Positions 49,881-61,980 of a stretch of DNA of 64,000 bases are shown piece by piece. This stretch comes from Drosophila pseudoobscura (taxonomy: Eukaryota > Arthropoda > Insecta > Diptera > Drosophilidae), in assembly GCF_009870125.1 (NCBI RefSeq), contig NC_046679.1, forward strand, positions 20,956,001 through 21,020,000. Reading direction: 5' to 3'. Positions within the stretch are counted from its first letter, which is position 1; each line of letters starts with the position of its first letter. Below the pieces are notes generated by a model. It ran no database searches, was not told the origin of the DNA, and worked only from the letters and a program-made list of their open reading frames with translations. A program made the position numbers and the translations under genes.

Positions 49881-51423
49881 GTCTTAGTTCTGGTATTTTT
49901 GGGCGCTGTCAGCGACAGGCGAAAGAAGGAATGAAGAAAACGAAGCACAATGGAGAAGGAGGAGAAGAGAGAAAGACAAAAAAGGAGCAGCAGGCAGGCG
50001 AAAGGAGAAGCTTCTGTTTCTCAGGATTTTTTGGTAAAGAGTGGGGAGGGGGGGGGGGGCACAATCGGGTTCTGTGGGTAAGGAGCTTTTCCTTTGGGGG
50101 TGTGGCTGCTGGTGCTGTCAGGAATATTATTTTTCTTTGCTTTTCTTTCTTTTCCATCAAATTTAATGTGCGGCTCTAATAGAAAATGGCGTCTGCATTT
50201 AAATTTCCACCACACCCCCCCACCCCCGCACGACCCCAAGGCAAGGACGTCAAATATGACTTCCCCATCCCCTTTCCTTTCATTTCCTTTTATTATTTTT
50301 GCCTTAAATTAATATCAAAATGTCAAATTTTGATGGAAAAGGGCGCCCCGACAGAGTAAGGGTGGGGGGATGGAGGGAAGGATTGGCATTTTGGCTCCTT
50401 TTTTGGGGTGGTGCGGGGCTTCCACCCCCACTGCCCACACCGAGGGCGTGGCATATTGTGTGTTCTCTGCTGCTTTTAGCTACTTTCTCGGGTATTTTCG
50501 TCCTTTTTTTGGGCGGAGGGGTTGGAAATTTAATTTTTGTGGTTAAGCTTTAAGAAAGCTTCGGTTTTTGGGGTAGAAGTAACCGTTTCAGCGAAAGCTA
50601 TTCAAGTATTTAAGGCAGCAAAAGTCAATTCTTTGAGGAAATTCAGGTCATTAATCAATGGAATTGTTTTGGTCGATTATGGGATGAGATATCCATGTTT
50701 TTGGCATACAAAAATATGGGAAAAGGCATATTATTGTATGGTTGTAAGGTGAAAACACTCTTGGAGTGGAGATTCCTTTACTAAACCACCTTCAAAATAT
50801 TCCTAAATATGTTCTCTTCTGTGCTCTTTCCACTTCTAAGTCCCTAAGCTGTTTCCTATATATTTTAAATCCCCAATCTCCCTCTTAAGCCCAAAAGCTA
50901 GCTTTCCATTTTCCTTCTCCAGCGATAAGAAATCAAGAATTGAGACTTCTAATTGGCCATTAGGTGGAAGGCCGAATCTGTCTAATATTTCATTCTGTTT
51001 TCGTCTTTGCTTTTCGTTTATCATTTTCAAATTATCGCAAAAAAAAAAAAACACTTAAAGATGCGAATGAAAAGTTTCCAAACATTTGTTTTGACTTTTG
51101 TGCTTTAATATCTTTCTAGAAAATGTCACGAGATTGGAAGATGGTTTCGGGAGACAACAAAAATAATGGGAAAAGTTTTTGTGTTTGCCTTGGGAAAATG
51201 TAATTACCCCAAAAAGATACAGAAATACAGTCTATGTAGACAGGAGATTGGGATCCATGAAAAGTTTCCATGAAATTAAAGCTAATTTAATTCAAGGAAA
51301 ATCTGTAGGCCATTAAGGGTTAATAGAAGGAGGGTTAAGGGGCTAACTCTTCATAAGTCGTTTTATTTCAAGGACTTCATCGATTTTCTCTTTCCTAGGT
51401 TCATAAATAAATGATAATCTGCA

Positions 51424-51597
51424 AAGCAGTGGTTTAACGCTAAAAGCAGTGCATAATCTGTAAGCAGTACTACTACAATTCCAAAGCAGTGCTTATTAGG
51501 GAATTCCCTGCCAATCAGCAGCTTCTTCCTTCCGAAAGCAGTGCTCTAAGCTGTGAAACACTGAAAGAAGCAGTGCCTTAAGCCAAGAAGCAGTGCT
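51424..51597 (+). repeat. AAGCAGT cluster D
   Basis: Seven AAGCAGT heptamers in 174 bp, mostly extended to AAGCAGTGCT or AAGCAGTGG, all in the same orientation, in the gpp intron. Confidence 0.65.
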
Positions 51598-52141
51598 TAG
51601 ACAGTGGAATTTAAGTACTATCTTCGTCTCCCTCTAGTAAATACCATTTTTCTCATAAAATTTGCTATAATCTGTATTCCCTTTGAAGTACACAAAAACC
51701 CACTGCTTGAAAAATATAGATTCTACACCATTAAAGTAATTGAAAATCGTTTTCCCACGAAGCTGCCACAAAATAATCACAATTTCCATAAAATTTGAAA
51801 TTGAAACAATTTAAAAACTCTGAAAATGTTTGCGAAAACTCCTCCATTAAAGGGGGGGGGCAGACCCACACAGGATTAAAGAGAAAGAGAGAGAGGGAGA
51901 GCCACAGAGGGTGGGGGTCCCGCACAATCCATCTTCATTTTCAATGAATGAAAGCCAAAGCGAGATGGCGGCTGTACAGGCCCCCCCCCCCCCAAAACCG
52001 TTACCGTTACCACCGCACCGATTGAGGCTTCAAGTGAAATGCGGCAACAGCGCGCAGCCACCAAAGCGGCAACGTCGGCGGGCACAAAGAATGCCACCAA
52101 AGTAAAAGGAGGAGGGAAAAAAATGGGCGCAAAAACTAGTT

Positions 52142-52167
52142 ACACACACACACACACACACGACACA

Positions 52168-52199
<32 letters not shown>
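52142..52199. repeat. (CA)n facing (TG)n, long dinucleotide inverted repeat
   Basis: Twenty bases of CA repeat, a 10-base spacer (GACACATGTA), then about 28 bases of TG repeat. The arms can pair into a near-perfect 20-bp stem. Confidence 0.85.
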
Positions 52200-52834
52200 G
52201 CAGACAAGATGCCAATCCCCCAACCCACCTACGAAAAGCCACCCGCTAAAAGCCACGCCACCCACTGACCTGGCACGTTCCTATGTCCCACATCCCCAAA
52301 CCCCCCACCCCACTTTGAGCCACAGAACCCACACTCTGCCCTCCCACTCGGCCACCCCCCGCCCTCTCTTTTTCTTACCCCCTAAAGCCCTGGACCCCTT
52401 CGCCCTAGTTGCAACGCTTGGGGCGTTGTTGCCGCATTATTTTTATCAAAAATGTTATCAAAATGTGCGTTGGGCCCCAGCTGCTGCTCTGGGGAGCGCC
52501 GCCTTATGAGTGTGGGGGCGGGTGGTTGGTTGGGGGGGGTGGCTGGCTGATGATTGTGTGAATGAGGTCGACTGGTGGGTGGTGGGTGGGTTGCTGTGGG
52601 GCTGATGGCTTAGAAGGCAGCAGCAGTAGGAGAAAAAGTTTGAAAATGAAAATAATGACAGCGCTGAATGAAAGAAAGAAGAGTAGAAAAGAGAGGGCAA
52701 GTGTGAGAGAGAGAGAGGGAGAGAAAGAGAGGGACAGGAGAAGCAACAGAAGGTCTCTACAGAGTGTCGAAGCTTTTGATACCTATTCTAGACGGGGGCT
52801 AAGGAGAGAGAGTGAGAGGGAAAGCCTGGCCTGG

Positions 52835-53000
52835 CAAGCAGTGGTTTATGATTTCTTACTCTACCGTTAACAAGCAGTGCAATAGAGAGGATTCATCGGA
52901 AGAAGCAGCTGGAATCGGAAGCTTAAGCAGCTGTGAAGCAGTTCAAAAGCAGTGATGCTGTACCCTTTTTAAATCGAAGAAGCAGTGTTTGAAGCAGTAT
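52835..53000 (+). repeat. AAGCAGT cluster E
   Basis: Six AAGCAGT heptamers and two AAGCAGC variants in 166 bp, all in the same orientation. Confidence 0.6.
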
Positions 53001-55077
53001 GTAAAGAAATGTTCTTTCTTCCCTGCAAAATCATCATACCCTCCTCTTCGCTACCCCCAAAAAGGGTACACAAACAGAAGCAGAATCACAATCAGAGGTT
53101 AGAGAGCGAGAGAGTGGGAGAGAGAGAGAGAGAGTACCGTTGTGAAGGCCAGGGGTTCTGTGTGTAGGCGGCAGCGGCATTTCCATTCGTTTGAGGGGTT
53201 TTTTTTGGGGTGGTGGTGGTGGTGGCGCCTCCCCAAAGCCGTCTTTCGCTTTTTGTTTTGTTTTGTCTACCGAGAAAAATGTTGCACAGTCTCTGGGTCT
53301 CACTGTCGATGTCGCTTCCCTTCTCTCTCTCTCTCTCCCTCTCTCTATATATAGTGTATCTATATCTATATCTGTATCTGTGTCTGTTGTGGTCGTTGTT
53401 GGTGTTAGTGAGTGTTGACTGTGGAATTTTGCGCATGTACAACGAAAATACATAATACATAAGCAATATCTGGCATGGAGATAGGGGCAGGGACAGGGAC
53501 AGGGACAGGGCCAGAGGGGGGACACACACACACAATATAAATTGTTATCGATTTTCCTTCGCTGTTGCCATGTAAGAGGCGGCAGGGCGTGGGGGGCAGG
53601 GAAGAAGGAGGGACATGTGTGTGTGTGCCTTGTTTATGTTTATGGCTTTTTAGCATAAAGGACGGACGGGCCCGTCCAAAGTAAAATCCATCTATGGAAA
53701 AACTCAGGGAAGAGACAGGATGCTTCTGAAAGAAAGAGAAGGGAAATGGGAGGCAAGAGAGGGAGAATGGATGGGGGAGAGGGAGAGCATGGAGCAGAGG
53801 CAGGGGGCAGGAGGAGGAGGCCAACTGAAAGGTATCTCTGAAAAGATACAGAGATACACACGAACACACATGAGATACAGGGAGGGATGCAGGCGGTTCT
53901 CTCTCTCTCTCTCTCTTTCTAAGGATCTCTTTGGAGGATATCCACACAAAAACTTAGTTAGAGGCAACATAGATGCCTAGTTAGGGGGTAGGGGTAGGGC
54001 TTAATGTGTGTTCTTTTTATAGGCGTATTTATGAGATACTTTTACCTTTAAATGAGTTCTCATTCACGTAAATGCTGCTTCCCCCAAAACAAAAAAAAAA
54101 GGATAATTGCCCAACAGCCTGCACTGACGTCCTGCCAAAACAGCAACAACAAAAACGAGTCCGCATGCCCAAAATCCTTGATAAATAAGTCAATCAGTCA
54201 ATCACGCCATCTGATCAAAAAGAAAAAGGGAAAAAGGACCACAAATTGAAGCCTTTTTCGGGACCTCCTTGGGCAAAAGGAAAATGGGTAAAATGCCAAG
54301 AAAATTATATACATTTTGCAGCAAAATTTTCCCAATTTCTACGTGCGTGTTGGGAAAATGGGGCGCTATGGAAATGTTAAATCATTTTACTAGTTTTCCT
54401 TGGATTTTCCTTGACGTCCCCCTCTCTCTCTCTCTCTGTCTGCCACCCTTTGGGGCAATGTTTTTCGCAACTTTTGACAGGCGACGCCACTGTGTCTTTT
54501 GGCCAACTGTAATGCACATGTTTTTTCCGCTTTTCCGCTTTGGCAGCAGCGAAAAATTTCAACAACAAATGCGAGAGAGGAAAATTCACGAAAACGAAAA
54601 ACAACAAACAAATTTCCACTGGACAAAAACTAGAGCAAAAAAACATTTTGCATTTCAACGAAAAAAATGCCATCGTTCATCGATTTTTGTGTTTCGAGGG
54701 AAAACTTAAAGCTTAAATGGGAACAGCACACGCGGGAAAAACACACAGCTACCAAAAAATCCATTGATTGCAGGCCCCCAAAAGGGCAAGGGAGAGGGCA
54801 GGGGGGGGGTCAGTGGGGCCTGTAGGGTGACCATCGATGGCTGATTCGATTTTGAGCGAAACGAAGCCCCATATTAAATGACGAATCGGCAAGAAAGAAA
54901 AATGCAGAAAGAAACACAAAGAAAAAAATGCAAAGAGTGGGTTAAGAGAGAGGGGGGTGGGGCATGTGGAGGATTAACCTCAATTTGTAGAATTGATTGG
55001 TGACTGATTGAATGAATGAATTAACGAATTAAGGAATAAAAGAAGCGCAGTTTTGCAAAAGAAAAACATTTCAATAA

Positions 55078-55207
55078 ATATGACACTTACTTAATTGAAT
55101 ATTCATGAAATTTATACCCAACGAAGTGTCATATCCGTATGGTTTGCCCTTATGGAGTGACACTTACTTATGATATGATCATATGTATAACCAGAGCAAG
55201 TGTCATA
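55078..55207. repeat. 77-bp tandem duplication, each copy a TGACACTT/AAGTGTCA hairpin
   Basis: Copy 1 has arms ATATGACACTT (55078-55088) and AAGTGTCATAT (55124-55134), an 11-bp perfect stem. Copy 2 has TGACACTT (55158-55165) and AAGTGTCA (55198-55205). Both continue into CCGTAT after the second arm. The loops have diverged while the arms are kept. Confidence 0.7.
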
Positions 55208-55322
55208 CCCGTATAGCATGTGAATGTGCACCAAAATAAAGGACAACAACAAAGAGCAGAAGAAGCAGAAGCCAAAACAGAGACAAACGTATTTTTATTT
55301 ATTTTCTATGCACGATCTTACG

Positions 55323-55353
<31 letters not shown>

Positions 55354-58300
55354 CCTCTCTGCACTCTCTTTTCACCTTTCATGTGTGTGGTTTTTTGACA
55401 GTTGAATGAACCCCACAAACATTTATTATAAAAAAAAAACCCAAACACAAAAAACTAAATAAAAGCTATAAGCAAAAGACAGAGATAGCGATAGAGAAGG
55501 CACACAGCCAGAGAGAAAGGGAGACAGGCAAGAGATAAACGAAGAGCAAGCCACACACACACACACACACACACAACACACATGTCGATGGAGAGAATGG
55601 CTGGCTGGCGGGAGAGGCCGACCTCACCAGTCAAGCCACAAAAAGTAATTTTGTATTGTAGCTAGAAAAAAGACAGAAAAAACCAAACGCAGAAGAAGAG
55701 CAAGAGGAAGAAGCAGAAGCAGCAGCAGCAGCGGAAAAACAACAGCAAAAACCGAAACAGAAACTGCGTGCAGCAGCAGCATTTAGTGAGAGTAAGCGAG
55801 AGAGAGGGATAGACAGATAAGAAGAGCGAGCGGCAGGCAGGCAGGCAGACCAGACAGACAGTAAATGAAGTTTAGGTGAAGCCTGGCCCCCTCCCCGCTC
55901 TCTTGGACCCTGTTCCGCTGCCCTGCCCTGCATTTGGCGGCCCAGCATTGATTGTTGTTGCTGCTTTTATTGGTTTCCTCTCCCGATTCCACTGTTGTTG
56001 TAGCTTTTTTTATTATTATTCAAAAGATACGAAACAACTGCAACTTTGTATGCCATGCGGAACATTAGATGCAGAGATTGGGAATAGAACCAGCATCCCC
56101 CCTCTTCTCTTCAAAGAGCGGCCCGGCCCCCTCTTCTGTGCTTAAGATCTCTGGTGTTGTGTGTGTGTGTGTGTGCGATGTTGCCAGTTTTCAGTCTTCG
56201 TTCTTTTTGGTTTCTTTGTAGATTAGAAATCTATTGACAGATCTATGGGGATCTCCTATAATTTCAGAGTTTTTCAATATCTATTTTGGTTTCCCTTTGC
56301 AGCTGCATTTGAACTTTTATCTTATCCCACTTGCACTCTGCATTTCTCCCTGAAAATATCTAAATTTAAGTTTAAATTCTCTAAATATTTGAACAAGATT
56401 TTACAACAGGCCGCACACCTCCCCCACATAGAATCCACCGTGCACCCTCCACTTTTATTTTTGTACCAGTTTTTTCCTTGTTCTTTTCCACCAATTTATT
56501 CATCTATTTCTGTGTTTCTCTCTTTCACAGTTTGTTGTATTTATGGCATTGTTTCGTCCACCACATGAAAAAGTGCAGCGCAAGCAGCAGAGAACTTCCA
56601 AAATCCAACTATTTTCGTATCTCACAGATACACAGAGCTACAAAAGGCAATTGCTGTATGAATTCGATGGATATAGCATCTATAGATGCAACGATGAGGC
56701 AGCGGCATAAAACTATAAAATTTCCTCAATTTTCATACGTTTCCATGATCTCATGAATAAGGAAATACTTTTGTTGAATAAAAACTTAGCAGAAAGATCT
56801 TTAAAGTCTTTGCCTTTGGTGTCCCCTCAAGGGAAATTTTCCAACGCCTTGTATTCCATTCATATTCTGTGCTTATTTTCCACTATTTTCTCGTTAATAA
56901 CACTTAATTCCACTGTAAATGATGCAAATGGGAATTGAAGTTGGAGAAACAGTGCCGTGCCAAACAGGAAGAGGAAGAGAGATGGCAGAAGCACAACAGA
57001 CAAGAAAAAAAAACACACAACACACCAAAAACTTTACTAATACAATAAACATTACAAGGCAACGGTATTTTTACAAGCTTTCATACAGAGATACATACAT
57101 ATATGCAGATGTGCACACACACACACACACATATGCATATCCATACACAAGGAAGAAGATGAAGCAACCGCAGAGGCAGAGGCACTGCTTTAGAGATGCC
57201 AGCAGCAGGACAGTAGAAGGCGCTGAACGAAAGCCTATATTCTGGGGTAGCGAGGTTCTGAATACCCTCTTATATTTTTTGAAATTTCAATTATATTTGC
57301 TTCATAAGAAATATATAATTTCCTCCACAGATCTATGATCGAAGACAAAATCTACTTAAAATCAATATGCCCTCCCTTTCAAAAGGGTATCAATGAAGGC
57401 GAAATAAAGTGGGAAGCAAAAGCTGCGACGCTCTGCCGCTATAGTGCATGCGCTGCTCTGCCCACAGCGGCCGTTGTCTGTTTCTGACTTTTTTTCTTCT
57501 CTTTTAATTTTACTCGAGTGTGTGTCGGTGTATTGTGTGTGTGTGTATGGGTATCCAATGCAGCAGCAGAGTGCCGAAGGCAAAGCCGCAACAACAAACA
57601 GAAGAAACTTATTTTTGTTTAGTTTGCCCACGTTTTTTTCTCCTGTGTCTCTCTCTCTCTGTCCTCCCACTTAATTTTCCTTCTTCTTTTGTGTAGATTT
57701 CTCTTTCGGCAATTACTTCTTTTCTTTTTTGCAACTAAAAGCAGGCGAAAAGGAAAAGAGAAATTAATTCTGGAGACGAATTCGAGCCTCGGTCTTTTTC
57801 TATCCTTCTTTCTCTCTCTATGCAAAAAGCATAACAAAAAAAAAAATTGCAACAACTGTTAATTGACAGTTCCACTGTGGCTGGGTCTGTTTGTGTGGAT
57901 GGTGGATGGTGTGTGGACTGTAGTCAGGCCGGGGCTAAACGGGAAAATGGCACGCATTAGGGATGGCCACGATAGACGCCAATAACGCACGAAAAAATAC
58001 TAACAAAATACTAATCCTGGAAACGGTTATATATGCAAAAATCTTGCAGAACATTAAAATTCATACATTCTTTGGTTTTATTTTACTCTAATTTTTGAAA
58101 CATTAAAAAATTTGTGGCTTTGGGGAGCCCCAAAACCTTTCCCCATCTCTAACACACAGTGCTCCTATATCCATCTCTCTCTTCCACTCCCACTGTTCCT
58201 ATACCGCTTACTCTGCATATGTGTGTGTGTGTTGGCGATCTTGGCATCAAGTCTAACTAGTTGGCCATAATTGGTTTTTGGTCTTTGGCTTGTAATCAAA

Positions 58301-59304
58301 AGAAAAATAAGAAAAAGAAATAAAAGACCGGGCTTTAACTTTGGTATTTTTGTTGCACGTGTTAGAGTGTGCGTGTGTGTGTATGTGTGTGTGTGCGTAC
58401 AACTTTTTGGTTGTTTTAATTGGATTTTATAGACTGCCACCGACAGCATACATTACTTTTGATGGCAGGCAACAACGATAAAACGACAGGCAACAAGCGA
58501 CAGGAAAAATAGAGAAAAACACAAACACACACTCACACACACACACAGATTGTGGACAGTATGTAAATGTTTTAGATTCTTATTGGATTTGCCGCCGAAA
58601 GGCTAATGGAGGAAAATGTCGCCAACTAAATTGAGAGATTAAATGTCCTCTCGTTCGAACAAAAGGATTTTCCCTAAATGAAACGACAGAAAAGTGCCTT
58701 CAGCAATTTGGTTCAGAGAAAAAGGACAAAGGGATATTTTTGTGTTTATTTTTGGAGATAAAATGGATGACAATAGGAAAATAAGACCTTAAATTCTGTA
58801 CAAAATTACCAGAAATTTCTACACATTTCCAGCCCAGCCAATGCCCACTGTAATCCCACACATTGGATACCCATACACACACACACTCTTTCCGCTTTAA
58901 CCACAATCAAATGTTGTGCAATTAAAGTGGCCCAAATCCCACAAATATCCGGCCCACAAGCAAAGCGATAAGTGTTGTAAATAAAGAAAACACACAGATA
59001 TACATTTCCAAGGTCTGGCAGCACATTTCCGCTCTTATCAAAAGGCATAATGGAGTGGGTGGGTGCAGAGAGAGGAGTGCACACACTCCCATTATCATTA
59101 TAACCGCAACCCATTTCCGGGCCGTACACACACACTCTCTCACAGAGTTTCTCAATAAATTTAAGAATTGAAGAAGAAAAATGTAATAAGAAACGGTAGT
59201 GCGGGAATGCAAAGAAGAGCAAAACGAATAATTACAAAAACAAGAAAAGGGCGCGCACTGCACTGCCTCCTCTCTTCTGTTTTTGTTGTTGGATTTGTAC
59301 TCAC

Positions 59305-59480
59305 ATTTTTTGCGCAGTCAGCGCTCTGCCGGCTGCTGCTTCTGTCCTTTTTTGCTGTTATTTCTCTGCCGGCTCAGCTGCTGCTGCTCTGCTCCCTTCT
59401 CAGCTTCCTTTTTCGCCTGCTGCTTCTTTGCCGGCTTCGAAATGCTATTCCTCTGCTCTGCCGGCTTTGACTTCCTTCTC
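59305..59480 (-). other. Candidate gpp 5' UTR exon with CTCTGCCGGCT-type repeats
   Basis: On the minus strand a run of AGCCGGCAGAG-containing, AG-rich sequence ends at AAAAAT followed by the donor GTGAGTA at 59304. Four copies of the TGCCGGCT core (about 59326, 59368, 59430 and 59460) lie within it. It resembles a 5' leader, but its upstream boundary is unclear. Confidence 0.3.
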
Positions 59481-60263
59481 ACTTCTTCCTATTGCTGCTG
59501 CTGCTGTTTTTTTTATATTTTTTTTTCTTATGGCTGCTTCTTTCTGTCAGCCGACGCCTCTCACACTCTTCGTTCAATCTTTTAAAAGTTGTTGGATCCT
59601 ATTCCATTCGTTGTATTTGGTGGATTCCGTTTTCATAAACACTTTTTTTGGCGGCACGCGAGCTGTAAAAACATGCCACATGCGAAAGTAGTGGGGAGGT
59701 GTAGTAGTAGGGGGAAGGAGTGTTTTGCTGAAACCGCCAGTTCACTTTATAAACACTATAATTAACTTTATTATTTATGAACTATGTATATTTTTTCGTT
59801 GTTTCAGGCGCTGCAAGAAATGCGAAATAATTGATTAAAAACTTTAACATATTGCTCTTTTCATCTTTAAATTTGATTTAATTTCAGCTGCTGCTTCTTC
59901 TCTTTCACACACAGACGCACACACAAATGCACTCTCTGCTGCTGCTTCTCACACAAACACGCACACATATACACGCTTAACGACAGCGGCGGCTGCTGCT
60001 TCTTCTTGCACTTCTTCTCTCTCCTCTTTCTGCTTTGCTTGGCTCTTCTTTTTTACATATATATTTTTTCTTTGTTGCAATTTAAGCATTTGTTTTACAC
60101 ACACACATACACAGAAGCAGGCAAAGCACTTTATATATACATATGTATCGCGCACATAAATATATACACACGTATATATTTGAAGGCACTGATTTGCCGA
60201 CTCTTTCTAGCCGACTGGCGCGCGTGCACACACCAACACACCACATATCTCAGCAAAACTCAC

Positions 60264-60570
60264 GTAATTATTTCTCTTATTATATATTATAAATTGTAGT
60301 TATCAAACACAATGCTGTCGCACTCGCGTTTGAACTTTGTTGCTTTTTTTACGAATTTATTGTATAAGTATAGAAACGTTTTATTCTCGCCCCGAAAAAA
60401 ATGGTATATTACACACACACACACACGCGAGCGGCGACGACGACAACGAAGACGACGCGGCGACGTCCGTTCACGTCAAGCGCTGAGAGAAGAAACAAAA
60501 ACACAAAGCAAAAATAGGAAACATTTTGTGCGAAGACGGGGCAGAAGCAGATAGTAAATACACTAACGGA
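60264..60570 (-). other. gpp: Probable non-coding first exon of gpp
   Basis: Downstream (minus direction) of the promoter-like cluster at 60590-60660, about 300 bp without a long frame end at AATTAC followed by the donor GTGAGTTTTG at 60263. Position and strand suit the gpp 5' end. The start is approximate, and linking it to the coding exons 37 kb away is inference. Confidence 0.4.
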
Positions 60571-60589
60571 AAGAGCAAAGGCACTAGCG

Positions 60590-60660
60590 CCTGTGACCCT
60601 TAGAAAAATACCAAAATATACCGTGTCATTTAAAAAAATACCGTTAATATACTGACGAAT
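60590..60660 (-). promoter_or_regulatory. gpp: Probable gpp promoter: clustered Motif 6 with a Motif 1-like element
   Basis: On the minus strand TTTGGTATTTTT (60615-60604) is a full match to core-promoter Motif 6 (KTYRGTATWTTT). ACGGTATATTTT (60624-60613) and AACGGTATTTTT (60646-60635) are near-matches, and GGGTCACAGG (60599-60590) resembles Motif 1. This combination marks housekeeping-type Drosophila promoters. Confidence 0.5.
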
Positions 60661-61021
60661 TATTTTAGTTCCATCATACATATTCTTCGTTTTTGATATT
60701 CCGCCTAATATTACTAGCTATATAGAACCCTCGGCCGTGCCCACATAATTTCATCCGATTAATGAAACAATTTTCTACTTGACTGGCATATTTTAAATAC
60801 ATGCTTTTATTGGATCTTGTCTAAAAAGAGTTTTTAGCCGAAAAAGTCAAAAAATAAAACGTAAGTGAGTAATCGTTCTTATTGCTCAATTTTGATACTC
60901 CGTTGAATAGTTCTGGCTAACTAAGATCTTTAGCCCTGCCCTGCCCTATACCTTTTAAACAGAAGTTTCCATTGTTTAGAGCATGGGATGACAAAAACTT
61001 CTCAATCCTATATCATAGGGT

Positions 61022-61637
61022 GTGCAGATTGAAGCCATCCCGCGCCATGTTGAGGGACATGCTGCTGGCCCATACGAATTGAATGTTGCCAACGGTAAAA
61101 ACGTAAGTGATTACGTAAACATGTTGCTGCAGCAACAAGTTTTGAAATACATTTTTGAAATCGAAAATGAAATATATTTGGAAATATTTTGTGGTGTAAA
61201 TAAATATTAAAAGTACGTAAAAAATATAATTCCCATTGTGTCCAGCATTCGGTTATAAAAATGGCTCAGCCCGAATGGTATACCATCCAAGACGAACATC
61301 ATTCTGAATCTGAATCTAGCTCCTTAACATCACGTACATTTCCCAATTGGGTTCACCTGGTCAATGGTTTGGAAAAGCAGTTTCAATCATCACCTATGTC
61401 GATCCAATTACAGGAATTAAAGTACATAATTTAAAATTATGGAATCATCAACATTTTCACATTTGCTACCGATTGAGTACCCGATTCAGAGAGAGCGAAA
61501 AAGAGCGCCTTAACCGATTTGAAGAGAGCGAAGAGCCAAAAACCGTTGCGAAGAATGCAGTTCGGCAATCATTGTGCGGCCTATTGCTCTCAAACTTTAA
61601 GCATAGTAATCAGATCAGCAAAATAAATAACCGATAA
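61022..61637 (+). pseudogene. Possible decayed gene fragment of unknown family
   Basis: A coding-looking stretch (IEAIPRHVEGHAAGPYELNV then ANGKN) follows a possible acceptor ending 61027 and meets a strong donor GTAAGTG at 61105. A possible acceptor (TTGTGTCCAG) at about 61246 leads in phase to HSVIKMAQPEWYTIQDEHH, which continues to about 61370. The coding character then moves to another frame (ITYVDPITGIKVHNLKLWNH, running to 61637), with the first frame stopping soon after. This pattern suggests a broken gene with one frameshift, but I recognise no family and cannot exclude chance. Confidence 0.25.
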
Positions 61638-61972
61638 ATACTGGAAAGCAGCCGATACATACTAGAAATTCTGGGCACAAACGGTATATAAAATACCTAC
61701 TCGCAAATAATAATTTCTTCACAGACCCAATTATTTTTATATTGTCCTCCTCCATTATTTAATCACTTATTCGACCAATTGAATGGGCAGTCTCTACCAC
61801 TCGATACCACTCCATTTAGGACCTCGTAATATTTTGAAATAGAAAATACCAAAAATGTGCGCGGGCACTTAACATTCTTGATGTGGCAAGGCCAAGGTGT
61901 TGTGCGCATGGGGCTGCCAGACTGTCGGATTTTGGCCAGTTCCGCTTATCGCAAAAAAATATCAAAAATATA

Positions 61973-61980
61973 TATCGATA
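61973..61980. promoter_or_regulatory. DRE (DREF-binding) element
   Basis: Exact TATCGATA in the region between the leftward gpp promoter and the rightward first exon at about 62.5 kb. Suitable for a shared housekeeping promoter region. Confidence 0.5.

Larger units (their letters stand above)
25720..57665. repeat. Dispersed (GA)n/(CT)n tracts across the gpp intron
   Basis: At least 18 GA/CT tracts of 12-38 bp are scattered here, for example 25721-25742, 28610-28627, 33713-33728, 35946-35968, 36956-36975, 40831-40845, 49838-49870, 53110-53133, 53321-53346, 53900-53918 and 55324-55351. Such tracts bind GAGA factor and CLAMP and are common in Drosophila regulatory introns. They are listed together because individually they are ordinary. 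Confidence 0.75.
23535..60263 (-). other. gpp: Long 5' UTR/intron region of gpp
   Basis: About 36.7 kb separates the first gpp coding exon from the likely promoter near 60.6 kb. No conserved protein domain, tRNA or recognisable transposon is visible. It contains dozens of (GA)n, (CA)n and homopolymer tracts, several minisatellites and the recurrent short elements listed separately. Purine-rich sequence at about 23960-24130 (on the minus strand) looks like 5' UTR, and a possible acceptor (GAATCCTAG) is at about 23684, but the 5' UTR exons are not resolved. Attribution of the whole interval to gpp is inference from the known long first intron of this gene and from the promoter-like signals at 60.6 kb. 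Confidence 0.6.

Noticed and set aside
51424..53000. AAGCAGTGGT-like strings resembling the start of a common cDNA-synthesis primer
   Set aside because: Only 9-10 bases match at any copy, the flanks differ and the copies are spread through genomic intron, so adaptor contamination does not explain them.
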